A stretch of DNA of 64,000 nucleotides from Saprospiraceae bacterium (GTDB lineage Bacteria; Bacteroidota; Bacteroidia; Chitinophagales; Saprospiraceae), in NCBI GenBank assembly GCA_016710115.1, contig JADJLN010000024.1, positions 62,001 through 126,000 on the forward strand. Reading direction: 5' to 3'. Made by a program: the position numbers and the translations under genes. The notes under the pieces are model-generated. The model was not told the origin of the DNA, did no database searches, and worked only from the letters and a program-made list of their open reading frames with translations. Below are positions 57,148-64,000 of the stretch, in pieces; the stretch's first letter is position 1, and each line of letters begins with the position of its first letter.

Positions 57148-57429
57148 TTACATATGTCCCACTTCATCCGGGATGTCGTAGAATGTCGGATGCCGGTAGA
57201 CCTTGTCACGGGCCGATTCGAACATGCTGTCCTGCTCCTCCGGGTCGGAGGCATGGATATATTTGGACTCGACTACCCAGATGCTTACCCCTTCATTGCG
57301 ACGGGTATAGACATCGCGGGCATTCTCGATCGCCATTTCCCAGTCGGATGCGTGCAGGCTACCGACATGCTTGTGATCCAATCCGTTTCGGGAGCGAATA
57401 AACACTTCCCATAGAGGCCAATCCTTCAT
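57148..57429 (-). CDS. paaB: 1,2-phenylacetyl-CoA epoxidase, small subunit PaaB
   Basis: 93 aa, complete. The family pattern is MKDWPLWEVFIRSRNGLDHKHVGSLHASDWEMAIENARDVYTRRNEGVSIWVV, ending SARDKVYRHPTFYDIPDEV. PaaB bridges PaaAC heterodimers in the epoxidase complex. It follows paaA after 12 bases. Confidence 0.95.
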   Translation of the reverse strand: MKDWPLWEVFIRSRNGLDHKHVGSLHASDWEMAIENARDVYTRRNEGVSIWVVESKYIHASDPEEQDSMFESARDKVYRHPTFYDIPDEVGHM

Positions 57430-57441
57430 AGCGGGTATTGA

Positions 57442-58387
57442 TTAAGGGTTTACAATTTCGGTTCTTGCCTGTTTCTTGCGGGCATAGGCCAGGGCGGCAT
57501 CGCGCACCCAGGCGCCTTTTTCATGAGCATTCACGCGGTCGCGAAGACGCTGGCGGTTGCAGATGCCATTGCCTTTGACCACATTCCAGAACTCGTCCCA
57601 GTCGATGGGTCCAAATTCCCAGTGACCTGTCGCTTCATTCCATTTCAGGTCTGGATCCGGGATGGTCAGACCCGGTACTGAGCCTGAGGAACGGTAGCAT
57701 CCACGAAGGCCTGGCGCAGGACGTCGTTGGACTTGCGCTTGATCTTCCACTTCAGCGATTGCTCGGAGTGGGTCGATTCTGCATCACTCGGCCCGAACAT
57801 CATCAAGCTGGGCCACCACCAGCGATTCAGCGAATCCTGGGCCATGGCTTTCTGCTCCGCACTTCCTCGTACAAGGGTCAGGAGGATCTCATAGCCTTGG
57901 CGTTGGTGGAAACTCTCTTCCTTGCAGATCCGGATCATCGCCCGGGAGTAGGGTCCGTAGGAGGTCCGTTGCAACATCACCTGGTTCATGATGGCTGCAC
58001 CATCGACAAGCCAGCCGATGGCTCCCATATCCGCCCAGCTAAGAGCGGGATAGTTGAAGATGCTGGAATACTTGGCTTTGCCCGTATGCAGTTCGTCCAG
58101 TAATTCATCACGCGAAACACCCATGGTCTCAGCGGCAGCGTAGAGATAAAGACCATGACCGCCTTCATCCTGCACCTTGGCCAGCAATGCGGCTTTTCGA
58201 CGGAGGACGGAGCACGGGTAATCCAGTTGCCCTCCGGCAACATCCCGACCACTTCGGAATGAGCGTGCTGGGAGATCTGGCGGACCAGGGTTTTGCGGTA
58301 AGCCTCGGGCATCCAGTCCTTTGCCTCGATCTTGACCTCCCGGTCGATCTTGTCTTGAAAACGGGTTTCCAGCTCTTGTTGATTCAT
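57442..58387 (-). CDS. paaA: 1,2-phenylacetyl-CoA epoxidase, catalytic subunit PaaA, two frameshifts
   Basis: PaaA is the di-iron oxygenase subunit that forms the ring-1,2-epoxide of phenylacetyl-CoA. The start MNQQELETRFQDKIDREVKIEAKDWMPEAYRK (58387) is intact. Di-iron helices include KVQDEGGHGLYLYAAAE and ICKEESFHQRQGYE. Single bases are lost near 58195 (before KAALLAKVQDEGGHG) and near 57680 (joining VPQAQ to GLTIPDPDLKWNEATGHWEFG). Restoring both gives 315 aa. It is first of paaA-B-C-D, behind a promoter and PaaR-like operator. paaE, the reductase, is not in the window. Confidence 0.93.
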
Positions 58388-58411
58388 GTCAGACTGTATA
58401 AGTGTGCATCA

Positions 58412-58419
58412 CAAATTTA
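58412..58419 (-). promoter_or_regulatory. -7 promoter box for the paaABCD operon
   Basis: On the minus strand TAAATTTG matches TAnnTTTG, 24 bases before the paaA ATG. A TTG (58442-58440 on the minus strand) lies 20 bases upstream, the expected -33/-7 spacing of Bacteroidota promoters. Confidence 0.65.
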
Positions 58420-58434
58420 ATCGATTACATGCAT

Positions 58435-58450
58435 ACGAACAAACGTTCGT
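58435..58450. promoter_or_regulatory. PaaR-like (TetR-type) operator over the paaA -33 element
   Basis: ACGAAC-AAAC-GTTCGT is a perfect inverted repeat of 6-bp half sites. Its core CGAACAAACGTTCG matches CNAACGNNCGTTNG, the operator I recall for the phenylacetyl-CoA-responsive repressor PaaR, at all fixed positions but one. It overlaps the -33 TTG of paaA, where a repressor would block transcription. No TetR gene is in the window. Confidence 0.65.
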
Positions 58451-58527
58451 AAGGAAGAAATATGTGCAATCCCGCGAACGGTCCGGTCTTGTCCGAATCC
58501 AGAGGAATCCATACCCATTGTAAATGG

Positions 58528-59982
58528 CTAAACTTCCAGAAAACTGAGGATATCCCGGTCATTGTGCAAGACCTTCATCTTGATCTGTCCACCGATTTCG
58601 CCTTTCCGGCGCAGTATGCTGTGGATCGATTCCTGAGGTAAATTGTGGACGACCAGAGGCAGAAGAGCGGTATTTCCACTTCTCTTCTGCTGGTAATTGG
58701 CATTGATATCCTGGAGAATGGCATCCAACCGACTGGCAAAGAGGCTGAGATCAACCGGCGGGACTTCAAAATTGATAAACCATTCATGAGAACCGGGGAT
58801 GCCTGGCTGCGGATAACGTGGGACCACAAAATATTGCCGGATATGAAAGCTCAATTCACTCTTCAGCCGTTGTAATGCAAGGGTCACATGTTCCAGCGAC
58901 AGGTCCTCACCAAAAGCGTTAATGAATTCAGTCGTCCTGCCGACAATGCGCAACAGATAGGGGCTGACCGAACTGAATTGGACCAGATCTCCGGTGCGAT
59001 ACCGACATAAACCATCCAGTGTAGAGATCAGCAGTTCATATCTTCGATCCGTCTTGACTGCCCATACGGGCAGGACCTCTTTTGTCAATTTGTCCTGGAA
59101 TTCATAAAAAATCCCCACGTCTGTCAAAAGGAGAAGATCCGGACTGGAAGGGTCATTTTGCAATGCATAAAATCCCTCTGTGGAATTGTATACCTCGATC
59201 AGGGTGATCTCCCGCTGTGGATGGATCTCTTTAAATATCTGACGGTAGTGGCTGAAATCGACACCTCCGTGGACATACAACCGCCAATCTGGCATGATGT
59301 CCTTAACCCTGGAGGGATCGTGATCGGTCAACTGATTGATCAGGGCCAGCACCCACGTCGGTACGCCGGAGATCATATTGATTTTGCGGATCTCTTCCCC
59401 GTGCTGTCTGAAGAAAGCCAGCTTCTCCTCCCAGCTGCCAAAGACCTGATTGGGGAAGTTCTTGAAGCGGAAATACCACGGGAGTCGCTCAACCATCAAT
59501 GCCGAGATATCCAGGACATCTTTCCCTAGAAATGGATCCGGGTAGCGATATCCGGACATAGACAGATGTCTGGCACCCATCAGCCATTTCTGCTGAAAGC
59601 GGTCGTCCAGGTTTGCAAGGATCAACCGGGATCCCCGAAAGTGATTGGCTCTCAGGAATTCTTCAGAGATGGGGATCCGCTTTTTTACTGCGGAGGTGCC
59701 ACTGGTCTGGCCGAAATACCGTGGCTTGTATACTGACAACAGATCCTGGGATGATTTCAGTCCGGGCAATTGTTGCAACCACGGAATCACATCATCATAA
59801 CACTGCACCGGTAACCGGGCGGTAAACCGATCATAATCACCCCTGATCTCATCAAATCGATGCTCCCTGCCGTACAGGGTTCGGCGGTTTCCATCCGTAA
59901 TGCGCTTCAACAGGCCACGCTGAAGCTCATCGGGTTGGGTTCGCATCCGATCCAGTAAATAGCGATAAGGGAAAAAGATCAT
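58528..59982 (-). CDS. GH3-family acyl-acid amido synthetase
   Basis: The start is placed at MIFFPYRYLLDRMRTQPDELQ (59982), since the -7 box at 60032-60039 lies inside any longer version; an ATG at 60078 is also open. 484 aa. Family motifs: TLYGREHRFDEIRGDYDRF, the ATP-binding YFGQTSGTSAVKKRIPIS, a YNSTEGFYALQ and CRYRTGDLVQF with a late FGEDLSLEHV. GH3 enzymes adenylate carboxylic acids and conjugate them to amino acids; plant members act on auxins, including phenylacetate. Its bacterial substrate is unknown. It lies upstream of paaA on the same strand, so a role with aryl acids is possible but unproven. Confidence 0.88.
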   Translation of the reverse strand: MIFFPYRYLLDRMRTQPDELQRGLLKRITDGNRRTLYGREHRFDEIRGDYDRFTARLPVQCYDDVIPWLQQLPGLKSSQDLLSVYKPRYFGQTSGTSAVKKRIPISEEFLRANHFRGSRLILANLDDRFQQKWLMGARHLSMSGYRYPDPFLGKDVLDISALMVERLPWYFRFKNFPNQVFGSWEEKLAFFRQHGEEIRKINMISGVPTWVLALINQLTDHDPSRVKDIMPDWRLYVHGGVDFSHYRQIFKEIHPQREITLIEVYNSTEGFYALQNDPSSPDLLLLTDVGIFYEFQDKLTKEVLPVWAVKTDRRYELLISTLDGLCRYRTGDLVQFSSVSPYLLRIVGRTTEFINAFGEDLSLEHVTLALQRLKSELSFHIRQYFVVPRYPQPGIPGSHEWFINFEVPPVDLSLFASRLDAILQDINANYQQKRSGNTALLPLVVHNLPQESIHSILRRKGEIGGQIKMKVLHNDRDILSFLEV

Positions 59983-60031
59983 CCAATCACGGTTTTCCGT
60001 CTGATCATCAGAGACCAGCGAGGTCTCTTTC

Positions 60032-60039
60032 CAAAGATA
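60032..60039 (-). promoter_or_regulatory. -7 promoter box for the GH3-family gene
   Basis: On the minus strand TATCTTTG matches TAnnTTTG. It is 49 bases upstream of the ATG at 59982 and inside the longer open frame, which argues for the shorter start. Confidence 0.45.
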
Positions 60040-60186
60040 CAAAGGGGAAGATACTTTTACCAGGGAGATTAGAAGCATCTAACCCGGGGGGAAGGGGAGG
60101 AGTTAAGAAGGGGGATATTGCGTTATTGAGTTATTGCGTTATTTCGAGGGCAGAGGATCGAATAAAAGGAGTTCATACAGCCCCGA

Positions 60187-60202
60187 CCCCGAGTACTCGG
60201 GG
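60187..60202. repeat. 16-bp perfect palindrome CCCCGAGTACTCGGGG, copy 2
   Basis: Identical to the palindrome at 48772-48787. Here it sits in the spacer between the GH3-family gene and the 3' end of the adhesin gene, close to short ATTGCGTTATT direct repeats at 60118-60142. Confidence 0.75.
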
Positions 60203-60253
60203 GGGGCTCAAACAACAAATCAAGGAATTTAGAGGAATGACACTGATGGACAT

Positions 60254-63200
60254 CTACCGCATCAGCTGCAGATCGCCCTTATACAACCTTTCCTGCCCGT
60301 CCGGCCAACGCAGGATCATCACATAGACGTAGACATCAATACTGGCTTCCTGTCCACGCACATCGCCGTTCCAACCGATATCCGGATCGCCGAGATAAAA
60401 GCCTCCATGCCGGAAAACCTCATCGCCCCATCGGTCATACACGGCAAATTCCAGCACCTCCACCACGGGATCACCTTGCGGTGCGAACAGATCATTCAGT
60501 CCATCATTGTTGGGGCTGAACGAGTTTGGAATATAAATGTCCCGCCGGTCCAGTTCGATCAATACCGCATCCGTTGAGATGCATCCACCCAGGCTGGTCA
60601 CTGTCACGGTGATCGTGGTTGTTTCCTTGACACGAAAGGCGGGATTCAGGCAGTTCTTGCACAACTCCGGGGACCATTCGATCGATTGTATCGCTGCTGA
60701 ATCCGGAAAGATCTCGGCCAGCAGGAAGATCAGCTTGTTTTCTTCATGCAGCTGGTTGGGACCCAATTCGACAATGAATATGCTTTCCGGCTGGATCTCG
60801 ACCAGGGTATCGGCATAACACCCGTTGGCATCAGTTGCCGATAATGCCACACTGCCGGATGGAAGGGGAGGCCAGTCCTGACCAGGTTGACTGACACCGT
60901 CAAGCGACCACACGATGGGTGAAATGCCTCCCGAAACGGTCGAATTCACGACCTCTGCAGGCAACCCGTCACAGGGATCCTGAAAAAAGGTCCAATCAGC
61001 ATGGAAGGGAGGTGGTTCGTTCAATATCTGTGAAAGGACCTCTGTACATCCATGGTCATCTGTCACGGTAACAGTATAGGTACCAGCAGGCAGATCCATC
61101 AGGTCAGTACCCGACTGTCCGGTTGACCAGGCGGCACTGATCGGTGGCGATCCACCGGACAAATAGGCAACCGATAAGGACCCGGTCTGGTCGCCGAAGC
61201 AGGCAATAGCATACCCGTTGGTCACCGGACCGGTAACCAGATCGACCACAAGAGGCTCGGGACCGGTGATCGTCACCGTATCGGCCCAAGGGTGCCCATC
61301 CTTGTCAATGAGATCGAGGAAATAGGTCCCTGCCGTCAAATTGGAAATCAGAAATGGCGAAAAGAAATTGGCCCATGTACCCGACTGGGGCGAGCCGCTT
61401 CCCTGCATTGTCCAGGTGACGGTCACTGGAAATGACCCGAGATCTGCGTCCAGCCTGATCTGACCCGCATCGCCGGAACAAGGACCTGGGATCATGGTAG
61501 ATATGACACGGAGGATACAACTGTCCAGAGGAACCAGCTGAGTTTTCCAGGGTAACTATACTGTCGCAGCCGAATTGATTGGAGAACGTCTGGGTAATCG
61601 TCCCGGTGTCCAGTGGATTGCATGAAAAGAGGATCAACGTTTTTGCCGAACTGGGTAATAATCGGATCTGCTGGATGATCACACTGTCACAACCGAACTG
61701 ATTACTCAATACAGTGGCAGTGGTATCCGCAACCTGTGGATCACAGGTCGATGACTTGATCACGAGAGTATCTGCCGGAACAAAAGTGGTTTGAGTCCGG
61801 ACAAGACTGTCGCAGCCCCATTGATTCATCAGGGAAAGTATGGACAAGCCTGCAAGTGATGGATCACAAGTGGTTGCCTGAACCATGGTGGTATCCGAAG
61901 GGAGTAATGCCGTACTGGTGATCACGACACTGTCGCAACCGAATTGGCTGGTCAACACTTCTATTTGTATTCCCTCATCCTGTGGATCACAACTTGTCGC
62001 CGCGACCAGAGTCGTATCTGCCAGTTCAAAAGAGACGGTCAGCAGGGTGATACTGTCACATCCAAACTGGTTGACAAGCAGTGTTTTGAATAATCCTGTG
62101 TCCTGCGGATGACAACTGGAGGTGAATAGATGTGTGGTGTCCGCCGAATTGACGACAATGATCACGGTATCTGCACCGATGCATCCATTTGTATCGACGA
62201 CTTCCACGGCAATCATTCCCGGAGAAGATACCGGAATGGAGACTGCCTGGGAACCTGTTGACCAGAGATAGGATGTATATCCTGTGCCCGGTGTGAGCAG
62301 GGTTGTATCATTCAGGCAAATCACTGTATTTCCGGAGATCTGCGGGTTGATTGGTGGAAGAAGACCAACGGTGAAATCCGCCGTGTCGCGACAACCGAAA
62401 TCATCGACTACGATCAATTCAAATGTCCCCGGACCCAATACCTGGATGGAGGGTGTTATTTCCATTGTCGACCACTGATATTGAAGATAGATCGGTGGTG
62501 CTGTCAACAGGGCGGAGTCACCCGGACAGGTGAGCGTGTCGCCGGTGATGAGCAGAGGCACTGCAAAGCTTTCCTTGACCTCCCAAACGGCTATTCCGGG
62601 GCAGGCTTCATTGTTGGTGACGGTGATCGTATAGACGCCGGGGGCAGTCACTTCGATTTGTGGAATTGTTGCTCCGGTCGACCATAAATAGGTCTCGAAG
62701 ATGTCATCTACTTCGAGAATGATGGTTTGTCCGGCGCAAATGGAAGTCGGGCCAGAAATGACCGGTTCCGGTGCCGGTAGTTCCATCACATCCCAGGTGG
62801 CTTCACCTGTACAACCAAAATGATCTGTCACCAGTACAGTATAGGATCCGGGGTCACTTACGGTAATGATCTGGGTATACGCACCATTGGACCATTCATA
62901 CAATGTGTATCCCGGACTGGCTTCCAGCTGGATGGTAGCTCCGGGACAGATCTCTGTCGGACCGGTTATTACTGGCACCGGGGCAGGATATTCTTCGATG
63001 GAGATGGAGTCTGTACCGATACATCCTCCTTCATTTGTTACAGTGACCCAATAGATGCCTGGATCACTGATAAAAATGTCTGGTGTGGATTCGCCTGTCG
63101 ACCAATCATACGTGATATAGTTTCCGCTAACAGACAACTCGACTACCTCTCCCGCACAATACCAGGCAGGTCCATTGATCACCGGTTGGGGATCCATGAA

Positions 63201-64000
63201 TTCTACTCCAACCGTGAAAGTTTCGACCTCTGAACAGCCATTCGGCTCGGTGACAGTAACTGTATAATCACCGGGTTCCAGGTCGGAAATATCCTCTGTG
63301 GTTTCGCCATTCGACCACAGGTACTCCGGGGTCTGGATACATTCTGCCGTGACCTCCAGATCGATCATGCCATCTGCTGTGACCGAACAGTTGGCATTCT
63401 GGATTTCGGCTTCCAGGCTGAGCACATTGTCGCAACAGACCTGCCCCCCACAATTGATAATGAAAGGGCATTCGGAACTGGGCAGGTTGACCCAGATCGG
63501 ATTGGCGGGAGAACCATACAACAAGGTAACCACGTCTACCCCTGACAGGTTATCCATGTCAAATGTAAAGGAAGTACCACAACCCAGACCGCCGACAATA
63601 CCGCCGTCAGTACAACAGTTCGACCAGATGAACTTACCTGTAAACGTGGGTGGAGAGCCCATAAATTCACCGGGATCATCCTCCAGGTCGATGGTCGCTG
63701 TGTTGGGCAGACAGGATACGGTGACATCCATGGTACCACCTGTCGGATCGTTGGCCTCATCGGCAATGAAAACAAAGCTTACTTCGCCGGTATTGATGTC
63801 TTCATATAACATCAGAATCAGATGTTCGGACTGTTCAAAACCGGTATTTGCACATGCGCCCAGCGGGACACCATAGGAATAGAAACTGACTGCGGATTGC
63901 CCATTGGAAAAGAAAGGCAGAGGTGTGCTGTATGCGCCTTGGGTGATGGTACACGGACAAAAAGAGGGCGCTCCGGCTACTTCAGGTGGCTCTTCGTTGA
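60254..64000 (-). CDS. Large surface adhesin with Ig-like, 41-residue and SprB repeats and a type IX secretion type-B domain, 5' end outside window, one frameshift
   Basis: Open to the window edge, more than 1240 residues. From the N-terminal side: six Ig/PKD-like units with Y-x-W-S-(T/N)-G and TVT-(D/N)...GC motifs, then five 41-residue repeats with SC(D/N)P and NQFGCDS Cys pairs, then an SprB-type repeat (CFGDQTGSLSVAYLSGGSPP, AAWSTGQSG, LPAGTYTVTVTDDHGC). A CHU_C domain follows with IPNSFSPNNDGLNDLF and FAVYDRWGDEVF, ending LYKGDLQLMR. CHU_C is the signal for type IX secretion and surface anchoring in gliding Bacteroidota. One extra base near 61540-61548 splits the raw frame. SprB-like proteins act in adhesion or gliding; its partner is unknown. 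Confidence 0.9.

Overview
The window reads as a chromosomal segment of a Bacteroidota bacterium, most likely of the Saprospiria/Saprospiraceae type. The evidence is two TonB-dependent receptors with N-terminal carboxypeptidase-regulatory-like domains plus a FecA-like receptor, a type IX secretion type-B (CHU_C) adhesin, a PorV/PorQ-like barrel, a MurF-Alr fusion, a futalosine-pathway menaquinone gene (mqnC) and many copies of the Bacteroidota -7 promoter box TAnnTTTG. No rRNA, tRNA, CRISPR, prophage or transposase gene was seen.

Layout. 1-1789: 3' part of an ECF sigma factor overlapping a membrane-anchored protein with a barrel-like C-terminus. 1813-9947: purD, murF-alr and a three-gene periplasmic foldase cluster (two PpiC/SurA-type proteins and a lipoprotein between them). 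10015-16781: POT peptide transporter, a four-gene minus-strand group (flippase-like, DUF3108, DUF4230, rhodanese), ruvC, HIT and greA. 16890-25589: a minus-strand operon of TonB receptor, 1.36-kb-codon secreted protein and PorV-like barrel, closed by a strong terminator. 25693-30376: 2-hydroxyacid dehydrogenase, flavin reductase, folA, M13 peptidase. 30485-45201: FecA-like receptor behind a perfect metal-regulator-like palindrome, aconitase, mscL, a metal-type TonB receptor with a Cys-rich partner, an M1 peptidase fused to a beta-barrel, mscS, rlmI, acylphosphatase, OmpH/Skp. 45230-48324: AT-hook histone-H1-like protein, mtaB, PepSY-like lipoprotein. 48325-52843: a MITE-like element, a second sigma factor/membrane-barrel pair, an array of hairpin repeats, a YdjM-like gene. 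52844-59982: mqnC, paaG, a repeat-rich kilobase, paaD-C-B-A behind a promoter with a PaaR-like operator, and a GH3-type amido synthetase. 60254-64000: the 3' part of a large SprB/CHU_C adhesin with an exact 123-bp internal repeat.

How the genes work together. Envelope functions dominate: outer-membrane protein folding (surA-type genes, OmpH), uptake through TonB receptors, secretion and display through type IX secretion, and surface proteolysis. The phenylacetate genes form one regulated unit, with paaE absent from the window. Two sigma factor/membrane-protein pairs at opposite ends of the window are paralogous.

Caveat. At least 21 one-base frameshifts break otherwise conserved genes here, many of them in or next to short homopolymers. 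The restored lengths fit the families (for example PurD 424 aa, MurF-Alr 819 aa, PaaA 315 aa), so I treat them as probable sequencing or assembly errors and annotate each gene over its full span.
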